The notes beneath the pieces are model-generated. The model was not told the origin of the DNA and ran no database searches. It saw only the letters and a program-made list of their open reading frames with translations. DNA of 64,000 nt from Pseudomonas sp. MPC6 (GTDB lineage Bacteria > Pseudomonadota > Gammaproteobacteria > Pseudomonadales > Pseudomonadaceae): positions 4,057,001 to 4,121,000 of the forward strand of contig NZ_CP034783.1 of assembly GCF_006094435.1 (NCBI RefSeq). Reading direction: 5' to 3'. The position numbers and the translations under genes were made by a program. Shown one piece after another: positions 43,363 to 52,595 of this stretch (its first letter is position 1; each line of letters begins with the position of its first letter).

Positions 43363-44731
43363 ATGCAGGAGCCGGCTTGCCAGCGAAGGCGGCCTCAAGT
43401 CTTGCATCGACCATGCAGACGCCTTCGCCAGCAAGCCGGCTCCTACAGGGGATTAGCGCCGACCACAATCAATCTATACGCAGGTGATCCCTGTAGGAGC
43501 TGGCTTGCCAGCGAAGGCGGCCTCAAGTCTTGCATCGACCATGCAGACGCCTTCGCCAGCAAGCCGGCTCCTACAGGGGATTAGCGCCGACCACAATCAA
43601 TCTATACGCAGGTGATCCCTGTAGGAGCTGGCTTGCCAGCGAAGGCGGCCTCAAGCCTTGCATCGACCATGCAGACGCCTTCGCCAGCAAGCCGGCTCCT
43701 ACAGGGGATTAGCGCCGACCACAATCAATCTATACGCAGGTGATCCCTGTAGGAGCTGGCTTGCCAGCGAAGGCGGCCTCAAGCCTTGCATCGACCATGC
43801 AGACGCCTTCGCCAGCAAGCCGGCTCCTACAGGGGATTAGCGCCGACCACAATCAATCTATACGCAGGTGATCCCTGTAGGAGCTGGCTTGCCAGCGAAG
43901 GCGGCCTCAAGCCTTGCATCGACCATGCAGACGCCTTCGCCAGCAAGCCGGCTCCTACAGGGGATTAGCGCCGACCACAATCAATCTATACGCAGGTGAT
44001 CCCTGTAGGAGCTGGCTTGCCAGCGAAGGCGGCCTCAAGCCTTGCATCGACCATGCAGACGCCTTCGCCAGCAAGCCGGCTCCTACAGGGGATTAGCGCC
44101 GACCACAATCAATCTATACGCAGGTGATCCCTGTAGGAGCTGGCTTGCCAGCGAAGGCGGCCTCAAGCCTTGCATCGACCATGCAGACGCCTTCGCCAGC
44201 AAGCCGGCTCCTACAGGGGATTAGCGCCGACCACAATCAATCTATACGCAGGTGATCCCTGTAGGAGCTGGCTTGCCAGCGAAGGCGGCCTCAAGCCTTG
44301 CATCGACCATGCAGACGCCTTCGCCAGCAAGCCGGCTCCTACAGGGGATTAGCGCCGACCACAATCAATCTATACGCAGGTGATCCCTGTAGGAGCTGGC
44401 TTGCCAGCGAAGGCGGCCTCAAGTCTTGCATCGACCATGCAGACGCCTTCGCCAGCAAGCCGGCTCCTACAGGGGATTAGCGCCGACCACAATCAATCTA
44501 TACGCAGGTGATCCCTGTAGGAGCTGGCTTGCCAGCGAAGGCGGCCTCAAGTCTTGCATCGACCATGCAGACGCCTTCGCCAGCAAGCCGGCTCCTACAG
44601 GGGATTAGCGCCGACCACAATCAATCTATACGCAGGTGATCCCTGTAGGAGCTGGCTTGCCAGCGAAGGCGGCCTCAAGCCTTGCATCGACCATGCAGAC
44701 GCCTTCGCCAGCAAGCCGGCTCCTACAGGGG
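43363..44731. repeat. tandem array of eleven 128-bp REPIN units
   Basis: Each unit is a REP (CTGTAGGAGCTGGCTTGCCA...), a 36-nt spacer, an inverted REP ending CCGGCTCCTACAG, then a 38-nt linker (ATTAGCGCCGACCACAATCA onward). Starts are at 43363 + 128n, n = 0 to 10. Units 2-11 are nearly identical; a C/T site after GGCCTCAAG reads T in units 1, 2, 9, 10 and C in units 3-8 and 11. Unit 1 has a diverged left edge and the last linker is cut. Repeating 60-codon open frames here are by-products, since 128 is not a multiple of three. Confidence 0.95.
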
Positions 44732-44925
44732 ATTAGCTTGTAACGCAAACCCACCATTCGTCGCCTATGCTATGGGCAGCGTCAATTACCCAACCCTCTC
44801 TGGCTCAAGGATTGCAAAGGCCGGTCGTAGCAGCTCCAGATCGACGTAATTCTGACGCGGCAGCACTCAAATCAATGTTCAAGGACTCCAGCGATACGCT
44901 TGGTCAGTCACCCGGGGGATGTAAC

Positions 44926-45126
44926 ATGTCAACTCTCAATGAAATCGCCGCGAATCACGCAAAAATGGCTAAAATACTGGCTGGAGAGTCGACCGAAGTG
45001 TGCGAGCGACAGCCCCAGGTGGTGGGAGGTTTTGAAGTCTCATCCATCGATGAACAGCAACACATCCCCCTGCACCTCATCGCTGGCGCGCAGGACAAAA
45101 ATCTCGGACAAGCCACCGGCTTCTGA
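44926..45126 (+). CDS. small hypothetical protein
   Basis: 66 aa. ATG 44926 has GGGGGA six nt upstream, a good ribosome site. The N-terminus STLNEIAANHAKMAKILAGE could be a short helix; the rest is not recognised and has no Cys pair, membrane segment or known motif. It lies alone between the REPIN array and the phosphatase gene. The 143 bp that follow hold nothing I can identify. It could be spurious. Confidence 0.35.
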   Translation: MSTLNEIAANHAKMAKILAGESTEVCERQPQVVGGFEVSSIDEQQHIPLHLIAGAQDKNLGQATGF

Positions 45127-45269
45127 CTTCGCTCGATCGGTGTCGGAAACGTAATGGCCTGATGTTCGCCAACCAGACCGACACCGACACCCTGGCTGTC
45201 AACCAGCACTTCCTGGCCTAAACTCAACGGACTACCAGCCCGCCAACGTGAGGTGGGCAAGGCATTGCC

Positions 45270-46010
45270 ATGTCCGAAACCCGAGAAGTGCAGCGCTTCG
45301 CCGCCAACCCTGTCGGTCGCGACCTGGCCGTGGGTGACATTCACGGCCACTTCGCCCGGTTGCAGATTGCACTGGAAGCGGCCGCATTCAACCCTGCCAT
45401 CGACCGCCTGTTCAGCGTGGGCGATCTGGTCGACCGCGGGCCGCAAACACTGGACGTCGATCAATGGCTGCTGCGCAAACCCTGGTTCCATGCAGCGCGG
45501 GGCAACCACGAGCAAATGACCATCGATTCCCACGCCGCCGGCCGCGCCAGCGCCGAACGCGGCCTGCACTTTGCCAATGGTGGCGCCTGGTTCTACAGCC
45601 TGTCGGGCGTCGAGCAAGCCTATTACGCGGCCATCCTCGCCGACTTGCCGTTGGTGATGGAGGTCGAGACCACGCAAGGCCTGATCGGCATCGTGCACGC
45701 GGATATTCCACGGGGCAGCTGGCAAGCCATGACTGAAGCGCTCTCGGCCTCAGCGATCGAGGCCGAACAGATCGCCACGACCCTGCAGTGGTCACGCCGA
45801 CGCATCACCGACAGCGACCCCGGCGGCGTGTCGGGTGCGCGCGCGGTGGTGGTGGGGCATACACCCCTGCCCGAGCCGGTCATCCTGGGCAATGTCTACC
45901 ACATCGACACCGGCGGCTGGCTGCCGGAACGCGGTCACTTCACCCTGCTGAACCTGCAAACGCTCGAATTCATCCCTGCGACACGGCCAGGCCTCAGCCG
46001 GCACTGGTAA
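45270..46010 (+). CDS. metallophosphoesterase, PrpA/PphA-like protein phosphatase
   Basis: 246 aa; complete lambda-phosphatase-type metal site: GDIHGHFARL (residues about 22-31), FSVGDLVDRGPQ near 48, ARGNHEQM near 75, HADIPRGSW and VVGHTPLPEP towards the C-terminus. These are the D-H, D, N-H, H and H ligands of the binuclear PPP-family site. PrpA/PphA enzymes dephosphorylate Ser/Thr/Tyr/His-phosphoproteins; diadenosine-tetraphosphatase ApaH is the alternative but is usually longer. Start supported by position only. No functional partner adjoins it. Confidence 0.88.
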   Translation: MSETREVQRFAANPVGRDLAVGDIHGHFARLQIALEAAAFNPAIDRLFSVGDLVDRGPQTLDVDQWLLRKPWFHAARGNHEQMTIDSHAAGRASAERGLHFANGGAWFYSLSGVEQAYYAAILADLPLVMEVETTQGLIGIVHADIPRGSWQAMTEALSASAIEAEQIATTLQWSRRRITDSDPGGVSGARAVVVGHTPLPEPVILGNVYHIDTGGWLPERGHFTLLNLQTLEFIPATRPGLSRHW

Positions 46011-46093
46011 CAAGACGGGCAAGTAATGGCAAATGCCTGCGGCACCCATCCGTTGGGCACCGCCCTGCACCCTTCCAACCCCGCAAAGAAGGC

Positions 46094-46750
46094 CTACTTC
46101 GTGACATATTGCGAGCCGTTTGGATTATCAAGCTTCGCCTGCAACAACCCCCACTCGCGCAGAACGATCGAGTAAGGCACAAAGATACTCATCCTCTCGG
46201 CGGTATTGACCCCGGGGTGCGCGCTCACATCGTTCAATGTAGTGGAATAGAAACCGATATTGATGCCGACCACACTGCCGTCGCTGGCAACGACCGGCCC
46301 ACCCGACATGCCCTTGATCAACGGGGCATCATGGATACCGTACAGATCGCCGCTGTGTTCATCGGTATTGATGAAAGGCGTTGGATACACTTTGCCCTTG
46401 CCGGTGGTGGTAATCAGATAAGGGCTGCCCCCCACGGCCGTGATGCGCTCGCCCACACGCGGCGCGCGCCAGGACGGGAAGCGGCCATTAGCCTTGTGCA
46501 GGAAGAACACCAGGTCGCAACCTGTGCTGCAGCTGTACTTCACGTTGGGGATCAATGGCGTATGGCGGGCGGTGACGGCGTAGTCCTCGTTCCATTGCAC
46601 CGCTGAAGCCATATACACATACGCCAGAGGAAAGCCGGAGAAAACCAGAAAGTATGAATCGTTGATAGGGCCCGAAAATTCGGGTTTAACGATGCCGTTG
46701 CATCCTGCAGTAAGAGCTCCCATTAGCAAGCACGCCATGATCTTGATCAT
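46094..46750 (-). CDS. trypsin-like serine protease lipoprotein
   Basis: 218 aa. Lipobox: MIKIMACLLMGALTAGCNG, with Cys at residue 17 as the lipidation site. The body matches a small S1 (trypsin-like/DegP-core) fold: ALxAxH-like motif ALVTARHTP-type (here AVTARHTPLIP), a CDLVFF strand for the Asp, and APLIKGMSGGPVVASDGSVVGINIG with the catalytic Ser in GMSGGPV. No PDZ domain. A membrane-anchored periplasmic protease or pseudo-protease is likely; substrate unknown. It converges on the phosphatase gene and is probably monocistronic. Confidence 0.75.
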   Translation of the reverse strand: MIKIMACLLMGALTAGCNGIVKPEFSGPINDSYFLVFSGFPLAYVYMASAVQWNEDYAVTARHTPLIPNVKYSCSTGCDLVFFLHKANGRFPSWRAPRVGERITAVGGSPYLITTTGKGKVYPTPFINTDEHSGDLYGIHDAPLIKGMSGGPVVASDGSVVGINIGFYSTTLNDVSAHPGVNTAERMSIFVPYSIVLREWGLLQAKLDNPNGSQYVTK

Positions 46751-47116
46751 GATGCATCACCGACTTTAAGGGGGAGGATATGACTGTTTTTTTTGTTTGT
46801 CAGTTTTCTGCCGCTTTCTTGTTCACTGGCCCACAGCGCCGCTTAGCGATTGATTTGCCTGATCTAGCTGTATTTATGGCTGACGCTTGAACGACGTGCT
46901 CAACTGTTTTGCACTAAGGCCAATCGCTTTTAGATGCAACCAGGCAGTGCAAATCCTGACGTCAACAAGCTGTCGATAATGACGAGGGAAATAGAGCGAC
47001 TATATGTTTAGTTCCGAACTTGGTTTATCCCCGCGCAAACGACAAACGCCGCTCGAATGAGCGGCGTTTTCGATTCTGCTATTTAAAACAGGTTCAATAA
47101 AGAACGCTGGTTGCCC
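46751..47116. other. intergenic region, AT-richer, one terminator
   Basis: 366 bp between the lipoprotein start and the ybdD stop. AT-rich promoter-like DNA lies near 46760-46800 (T-run at 46785) and a terminator is at 47044. No gene seen. Confidence 0.6.
47044..47070 (-). terminator. intrinsic terminator of cstA-ybdD
   Basis: AAACGCCGCTC-GAAT-GAGCGGCGTTT, an 11-bp perfect stem with tetraloop and flanking A/T runs, 47 bp after the ybdD stop on the minus strand. Confidence 0.88.
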
Positions 47117-47314
47117 TCAACAACACTTCGGACCGCTCTTGCTCCCGTAACGGGCTTCCTGACGTTCGCGGAAAAATATTTCGTAGCTCATCACCGGTTT
47201 GTCCGGGTGTTTGCTCTGCATATGCTCCACGTAGTTGTCGTAGTCGGGCATGCCGACCATCAGGCGCGCGGCCTGACCGAGGTATTTACCCAGGCGACTC
47301 AGGTCATTGAACAT
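47117..47314 (-). CDS. ybdD: YbdD/YjiX family protein (DUF466), CstA accessory
   Basis: 65 aa; ATG 47314 with GAGGAG 6 nt upstream. The sequence [53 protein letters not shown] is the typical whole-length YbdD/YjiX signature ([14 protein letters not shown], MxYEEFFRERQxARYG). The protein is required with CstA/BtsT-type transporters for pyruvate uptake in enterics. It lies 14 bp after the cstA stop. C-terminal GPKCC has two adjacent cysteines. Confidence 0.93.
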   Translation of the reverse strand: MFNDLSRLGKYLGQAARLMVGMPDYDNYVEHMQSKHPDKPVMSYEIFFRERQEARYGSKSGPKCC

Positions 47315-47328
47315 GCTGCACTCCTCGA

Positions 47329-49386
47329 TCAAGCATCCGGCAGGGCCTGGAACGGTGCTTCTTTATCCGTACGTTCCTTGGTGCCCCAGGCGGCAATGCC
47401 GACCTTGAGTGCAAAGAACAGGATGCTGAACACCACCAACAGGAACAGCGCCGTCAGCGTGGCGTTGGTGTAGGCGTTGTAGATCACGTGCTGCATCTGG
47501 TCGATGTTCTTGGCCGGTGCCAGCACCTGGCCGTTGGCCAGGGCATCGCTGTATTTCTTCGCCAGCGCGAGGAAACCGATCGCCGGGTTGGCGTCGAACA
47601 GCTTGATGAAACCGGCGGTGGTGGTGCAGATCAGCAGCCAGACCGCAGGCAGCATGGTGACCCAGACGTAACGTTGACGCTTCATCTTGATCAGCACCAC
47701 CGTCGCCAGCATCAGTGCGATCCCGGCCAGCATCTGGTTGGAGATACCGAACAGCGGCCACAAGGTGTTGATGCCGCCCAGCGGATCGATCACGCCCTGA
47801 TACAGCAACCAACCCCACATGGCCACGCAACCGGCGGTGGCGATCAGGTTGGCGGTCCAGGACTCGGTGCGTTTCAGCGCCGGCACGAAGGAGCCGAGCA
47901 AATCCTGGAGCATGAAGCGTCCGGCACGGGTGCCGGCGTCGACCGCGGTGAGGATGAACAGCGCTTCGAACAGGATCGCAAAGTGGTACCAGAACGCCAT
48001 GGTGTTTTCACCCGGCAGGACACTGTGCAGGATCTGCGCGATCCCGACCGCCAGGGTCGGCGCACCGCCGGCACGGGCCAGGATGGTGGTTTCACCGATG
48101 TCCTTGGCCACCGCTTGCAGCGCTTCCGGAGTAATCGCAAAACCCCAGCTGCTGACGGTCTGCGCCACCGTAACGGCATCGGAGCCAACGATCGCTGCCG
48201 GGCTGTTCATGGCGAAGTACACACCCGGCTCGATCACCGAAGCGGCCACCATCGCCATGATCGCCACAAAGGACTCCATCAGCATGCCGCCGTACCCGAT
48301 GTAACGGGCATGGCCTTCGCTGGCCAGCAACTTGGGCGTGGTGCCCGAAGCGATCAGCGCATGGAAACCCGAGACCGCGCCGCAGGCAATGGTGATGAAC
48401 AGGAACGGGAACAGACCGCCCTTCCACACCGGCCCGGTGCCGTCGATGAACTGGGTCAATGCCGGCATTTTCAGCTCGGGCATGGTGACCAGGATGCCGA
48501 TCGCCAGGGCGACGATGGTGCCGATCTTGAGGAAGGTCGACAGGTAGTCACGCGGCGCCAGGATCAGCCACACCGGCAACACCGCCGCAACGAAACCGTA
48601 GCCGATCAACATCCAGGTGATCTGCACGCCGGTGAAGCTGAACGCCTTGGCCCAGACCGGATCGGCGGCAATCTGCCCACCCAGCCAGATCGAACCGAGC
48701 AGTAGCGCCACGCCGATCACCGAAATTTCACCGATGCGGCCCGGACGGATGTAGCGCATGTAGATGCCCATGAACATCGCGATCGGGATGGTCGCCATCA
48801 CCGTGAACATGCCCCACGGGCTTTCGGCCAGGGCCTTGACCACGATCAGCGCCAGCACCGCGAGGATGATGATCATGATCAGGAAGCAGCCGAACAAAGC
48901 GATGGTGCCGGGGATGCGGCCCATTTCTTCGCGGACCATGTCGCCCAGGGAACGACCGTTGCGGCGGGTGGACAGGAACAGGACCATGAAGTCCTGCACC
49001 GCACCAGCCAGCACCACCCCGGCGATCAGCCACAGCGTACCGGGCAGGTAGCCCATCTGCGCCGCCAAAACCGGACCGACCAGAGGGCCCGCGCCGGCAA
49101 TCGCCGCGAAGTGGTGACCGAAGAGCACGTGTTTGTTGGTCGGCACGAAGTCCAGGCCGTCATTGTTGAGCACGGCGGGCGTAGCGCGATTGGGGTCGAG
49201 CTGCATCACTTTATTGGCGATGAACAGGCTGTAGTAACGGTATGCGACGAGGTAGATAGCGACTGCAGCGACGACGATCCACAGGGCGTTGATGGCTTCG
49301 CCGCGGCGCAGGGCCACGACACTCAGCGCGAACGCTCCCAGGACAGCCACGGCAAACCAGGCGAGGTGTTTAGCCAGACGGGGCAT
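47329..49386 (-). CDS. cstA: carbon-starvation/pyruvate transporter CstA
   Basis: 685 aa; ATG 49386 with AGGAG upstream (the longer frame has no site). About 16-18 membrane segments. Family hallmarks: [54 protein letters not shown] near the N-terminus, [33 protein letters not shown] and [24 protein letters not shown]. CstA proteins take up peptides and/or pyruvate when carbon is limiting. Three TACGTA boxes and a REPIN lie between it and a divergent NarL-type two-component pair that may control it. Confidence 0.95.
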   Translation of the reverse strand: MPRLAKHLAWFAVAVLGAFALSVVALRRGEAINALWIVVAAVAIYLVAYRYYSLFIANKVMQLDPNRATPAVLNNDGLDFVPTNKHVLFGHHFAAIAGAGPLVGPVLAAQMGYLPGTLWLIAGVVLAGAVQDFMVLFLSTRRNGRSLGDMVREEMGRIPGTIALFGCFLIMIIILAVLALIVVKALAESPWGMFTVMATIPIAMFMGIYMRYIRPGRIGEISVIGVALLLGSIWLGGQIAADPVWAKAFSFTGVQITWMLIGYGFVAAVLPVWLILAPRDYLSTFLKIGTIVALAIGILVTMPELKMPALTQFIDGTGPVWKGGLFPFLFITIACGAVSGFHALIASGTTPKLLASEGHARYIGYGGMLMESFVAIMAMVAASVIEPGVYFAMNSPAAIVGSDAVTVAQTVSSWGFAITPEALQAVAKDIGETTILARAGGAPTLAVGIAQILHSVLPGENTMAFWYHFAILFEALFILTAVDAGTRAGRFMLQDLLGSFVPALKRTESWTANLIATAGCVAMWGWLLYQGVIDPLGGINTLWPLFGISNQMLAGIALMLATVVLIKMKRQRYVWVTMLPAVWLLICTTTAGFIKLFDANPAIGFLALAKKYSDALANGQVLAPAKNIDQMQHVIYNAYTNATLTALFLLVVFSILFFALKVGIAAWGTKERTDKEAPFQALPDA

Positions 49387-49500
49387 AGCGTGTCTCCTGC
49401 CGACAGCCAGTGGACTGCGGCGGTAATTTTTATAATTGTGTCCGCTGAGCGGAGCTGGCCCAATATCCGCGCATGCCGTCCACAAATAAATCCGCGTTAC

Positions 49501-49531
49501 TACGTACGCGACCTCTACGTAGTTCTACGTA
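49501..49531 (-). promoter_or_regulatory. triple TACGTA box upstream of cstA
   Basis: TACGTA at 49501, 49516 and 49526, the last two inside CTACGTAG. They lie about 115-145 bp upstream of the cstA start. Short palindromes at 10- and 15-bp spacing suit a NarL/FixJ-type regulator such as the one encoded at 51289. Confidence 0.45.
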
Positions 49532-49564
49532 GACCGCCCCGATACGTCTGTTAAAACACAATCC

Positions 49565-49660
49565 CCTGTAGGAGCTGGCTTGCCAGCGAAAGCGGTGTGT
49601 CAGTCGCCGTTGATATCGAATGTGCCGCCGCCTTCGCTGGCAAGCCAGCTCCTACAGGGG
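49565..49660. repeat. REPIN, GTAGGAGCTGGC type
   Basis: CTGTAGGAGCTGGCTTGCCA at 49565 and its inverted copy (CTGGCAAGCCAGCTCCTACAG) ending at 49657; the arms are complementary. Same REP family as the tandem array at 43363. Confidence 0.88.
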
Positions 49661-49754
49661 GTTTGCATTCAACCGACAGATCCCGGCAGCAGGTCATTCC
49701 GTCCACCACCGCTACTGGACCCGCACTCCTTGGCATATGATGCCCGCCCAGGAA

Positions 49755-49856
49755 CTGTAGGAGCGAGCTTGCTCGCGATGGACTTCAGAACACTGCGTAT
49801 ACCCGGTAAACACGCGTTTTCGTTGACGACCATCGCGAGCAAGCTCGGTCCTACAG
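49755..49856. repeat. REPIN, GTAGGAGCGAGC type
   Basis: CTGTAGGAGCGAGCTTGCTC with its inverted copy ending at 49856 (CGAGCAAGCTCGGTCCTACAG). A different subfamily from the neighbouring REPIN, 95 bp away, in the kinase gene's upstream region. Confidence 0.88.
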
Positions 49857-49898
49857 TATTAGCGTCATCGCCCGCCTTCGGCCCGGTCAGGAGCCCAG

Positions 49899-51266
49899 AT
49901 GCAGCTCAAACACAAAATCGTCGCGCTCGGTATCCTGCCGCTGGTCCTGGCGATCGCCGTCATCTGCGCCCTGGTCATCTCCCTGAACCGCCAACTGGGC
50001 GATCAACAGGCGCAACTGATCGAAGACAGCATCCTGGCCAGCAAGCGCGCCGAACTGAAAAACTACGTCGAAATGGCGCAGAGCCTGATCGAGCCGCTGT
50101 ACGACGACGGCCACGGTGACGCGCGCGCCCAGCAGCAAGTGCTGGAAGAGCTGCGCAAGCTCAGCTTCGGCGTCAACGGCTATTTCTTCGTCTACGACCG
50201 CGAAGGTCGCAGCCTGATGCACGCGCGCCAGTCCGATCTGGTCGGCAAAGACCTGTGGGACATGAAAGACCCCCACGGCCTGCCGGTGATCCAGGCGTTG
50301 CTCAACAGTGCGCAATCGGGCGAAGGCTTCCAGCGCTACGCCTGGAACAAACCCTCCTCCGGCCAGGTCACCGACAAGCTCGCCTACGTGGTCATGCTCG
50401 ATCGCTGGGGCTGGATGCTCGGCACCGGCATCTACCTGGAAGACGTCGAACGCGCCACCCAGCAGGCCCGTGACGAAGTGGCCATGGGCATCCGCAAGAC
50501 CATGCTGGCCATTGCCGCCGTGGCCCTGGTGGCGGTGCTGTTGGTGTTCGCCAGCGGCATGACCCTCAACGTCAGCGAGCACCGACTGGCCGACAAGAAA
50601 CTGCAGCGCCTGACCCAGCGCATCGTCAGCCTGCAGGAAGAAGAGCGATCCCGGGTGTCCCGTGAACTGCACGACGGCATCAGCCAGGTCCTGGTCTCCA
50701 TCAAGTTCCAGTTCGAACTGGCCAGCCATGTGCTGGAGAATGGCCAGGATGCCGACAAGGGCGTGGGTATTTTAAGAGAAGCCACGCAACGCTTGGGGGA
50801 TGCAATTGGCGAGGTTCGCAGCCTGTCCCACGACCTGCGCTCATCCTTGCTCGACACCCTGGGCCTGCCCGCAGCCATCGGCCAACTGGCCGCCGAATTC
50901 GAGCAGCGCAGCGGCCTGGTGGTGACCTACGACGACAACGAATTCGCCTGCGACCTGGTCGACGGCGCCGCCGTCTCGCTGTTTCGCATCGTCCAGGAAG
51001 GCCTGACCAACATCGAACGCCACGCCCGGGCCCGCAACGTTTCCATTACCCTGCACGGCTCTGAAGACGGCGTGCGCCTGACGGTGGTCGATGACGGCAT
51101 CGGCTTCAACGTCGCCCAGGTCGAACGTCGCCACGCCGGCATCGGCCTGCGTAATATCCGCGAACGCGTCGAACATTTCGGCGGCCAGTTCGCCCTGACC
51201 TCGATGCCGGGAAGAAGTGAACTGGACGTCCTGCTGCCGATGAAAATGCCCGGCACCCAACGCTGA
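49899..51266 (+). CDS. NarL-type sensor histidine kinase with single-Cache domain
   Basis: 455 aa. TM1 at residues about 7-30 (LGILPLVLAIAVICALVIS), a periplasmic single Cache domain to about 190 (FGVNGYFFVYDREGRSLMHARQSDLVGKDLWDMKDPHGLPVIQ, then MLDRWGWMLGTGIYLEDV), TM2 about 205-225, then HisKA_3 with phospho-acceptor His258 in SRELHDGISQ and a HATPase domain (FRIVQEGLTNIERHA N-box; VDDGIGFNV G1; GIGLRNIRERVEHFGG G2). sCache domains of this kind sense small carboxylates. Regulator gene starts 22 bp downstream. Divergence from cstA suggests a role in pyruvate or organic-acid response. Confidence 0.92.
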   Translation: MQLKHKIVALGILPLVLAIAVICALVISLNRQLGDQQAQLIEDSILASKRAELKNYVEMAQSLIEPLYDDGHGDARAQQQVLEELRKLSFGVNGYFFVYDREGRSLMHARQSDLVGKDLWDMKDPHGLPVIQALLNSAQSGEGFQRYAWNKPSSGQVTDKLAYVVMLDRWGWMLGTGIYLEDVERATQQARDEVAMGIRKTMLAIAAVALVAVLLVFASGMTLNVSEHRLADKKLQRLTQRIVSLQEEERSRVSRELHDGISQVLVSIKFQFELASHVLENGQDADKGVGILREATQRLGDAIGEVRSLSHDLRSSLLDTLGLPAAIGQLAAEFEQRSGLVVTYDDNEFACDLVDGAAVSLFRIVQEGLTNIERHARARNVSITLHGSEDGVRLTVVDDGIGFNVAQVERRHAGIGLRNIRERVEHFGGQFALTSMPGRSELDVLLPMKMPGTQR

Positions 51267-51288
51267 GTCGTGCCCACAACAAGAGTGA

Positions 51289-51930
51289 ATGCCTGCAATG
51301 AACCTGCCCTACCCGATCCGCGTCGCCCTGGTCGACGATCACTCCCTGGTCCGCGACGGGATCAAGGCGCTGCTGGCGGTGATGGCGCCCCTGGAAGTGG
51401 TGGGCGAAGCCGAGAACGGCGCGGACGCGATCGAAATGGTCGGCCGCTGCCAGCCGGACCTGCTGCTGGTCGACATCAGCCTCAAGGACATGAACGGGCT
51501 GGAACTGACCCGGGTGCTGCGCGGCCAGTACCCGGCACTCAAAGTGCTGATGCTGAGCATGTACGACAATAACGAATACGTGAGCGAGTCCGTGCGCGCC
51601 GGGGCCAGCGGCTATGTGCTGAAGAACTCGCCGTCCCGGGAAATCATCGCGGCAATCGAAGCCATCGCCAGCGGCGGTACCTTCTACAGCGCCGAAATAG
51701 CCCAGCGGCTGATTGCCGACAAAAGCGCCGACAACGAACTGACGCCCCGTGAGAGCCAGGTGTTGTACAAAATGGTCCAAGGCCTGAACAACAAGGAAAT
51801 GGCCCGGGAACTGGACATCAGTGTGCGCACCGTGGAAACCCATCGCCTGAGCATCCGGCGCAAACTCAACATTGATAAACCGGCGGCGCTGGTGAAGTAT
51901 GCGATCGATCACGGGATCATTTCGCGCTAG
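51289..51930 (+). CDS. NarL/FixJ-family response regulator
   Basis: 213 aa from ATG 51289; a second ATG at 51298 (MNLPYPIRVALVDDH) may be the real start. Receiver domain with VALVDDHSLVRDG, phospho-acceptor Asp in LLLVDISLKDMNG (residue 62 from the first Met), LMLSMYD and GYVLKNSP (Lys). C-terminal LuxR-type HTH: LTPRESQVLYKMVQGLNNKEMARELDISVRTVETHRLSIRRKL. Cognate of the upstream kinase. Targets likely include cstA through the TACGTA boxes, as inference from proximity. Confidence 0.93.
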   Translation: MPAMNLPYPIRVALVDDHSLVRDGIKALLAVMAPLEVVGEAENGADAIEMVGRCQPDLLLVDISLKDMNGLELTRVLRGQYPALKVLMLSMYDNNEYVSESVRAGASGYVLKNSPSREIIAAIEAIASGGTFYSAEIAQRLIADKSADNELTPRESQVLYKMVQGLNNKEMARELDISVRTVETHRLSIRRKLNIDKPAALVKYAIDHGIISR

Positions 51931-51968
51931 AAGATCTCGCCGCAAAATCCGGCTCGACGCACAAAACT

Positions 51969-52289
51969 TGTAGGAGCGGGCTTGCCCGCGAAGGCGGCGG
52001 GAAGTCTAACGATGATCTCTCGGCCGCCATCGCCAGCAAGCCGGCTCTTATGGAACAAAGTTTATCTCATTGATTTTTTAGATAAATTATTTGCCGATTT
52101 AGCGGCATGTTCTCTGCGCGAAAGCGCAGCCTCTTCGCAGGCTGGGTGGTCTCCTACAGGGCAATGCGTCTGTCCACTATGTTGTGATCGACATAACTCC
52201 CTGTGGGAGCGGGCCTGCCCGCGAAGGCGGTGCACCAGTCAAAACCAATGTTGACTATAAAATTGCTTTCGCGAGCAAGCCCGCTCCGT
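51969..52289. repeat. two degenerate REPINs and AT-rich spacer
   Basis: First pair 51969-52049 (TGTAGGAGCGGGCTTGCCCG ... CAGCAAGCCGGCTCTTA), second 52201-52289 (CTGTGGGAGCGGGCCTGCCC ... GCAAGCCCGCTCCGTA). The spacer 52050-52200 is AT-rich at first and has no gene. The second REPIN abuts an rhs fragment. Confidence 0.8.
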
Positions 52290-52296
52290 ACATTCA

Positions 52297-52485
52297 CTAG
52301 CCGGGTTCTTATTCCCGGTGTGCGTCAGGACCTGGCCGAGGGCGTTGTAGGTGAAGAATTCAGCGCTGCCGTCCGGGTGCTGGATGCGCAGGACTTCGCC
52401 GTCGGGTTTGCGTTCCAGGGTGGTGGTCTGGTTCAGGGCGTCGGTGACGGCGATCAGGTGGTGGCGGTCGTTGTAGAAATAATAA
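52297..52485 (-). pseudogene. Rhs YD-repeat fragment
   Basis: On the minus strand this translates as about 60 residues of YD-repeat: YNDRHHLIAVTDALNQTTTL, then ERKPDGEVLRIQHPDGSAEF and FTYNALGQVLTHTGNKN. It has no start, and both ends are cut (a REPIN on one side, AT-rich immunity-region DNA on the other). It comes from an upstream part of an Rhs core not present in the other modules here, so it is a scrap of a full-length rhs gene marking the distal border of the array. Confidence 0.85.
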
Positions 52486-52595
52486 TTTCGAGGTAAGAAG
52501 TCTTAATATTTTTCCAGCACCGTGTTTTTTTAAAACTACAACTTCAGTCCGCCACCAAACCTAGTCAATTGTTACCGGCGGCACAACGAACAAAA

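Noticed and set aside
43363..44731. CRISPR-like array
   Set aside because: Repeats and intervening sequences are both constant, the unit is 128 bp with long dyads, and no cas genes are near.
43530..44736. Nine identical 60-aa open frames, possibly a repeated peptide gene family
   Set aside because: They are translations of the 128-bp REPIN repeat; they lack ribosome sites and the period is not a multiple of three.
44955..45725. 256-aa minus-strand frame over the phosphatase gene
   Set aside because: The opposite strand has intact GDIHG, GDLVDRG and GNHE motifs; the minus frame has no family features.
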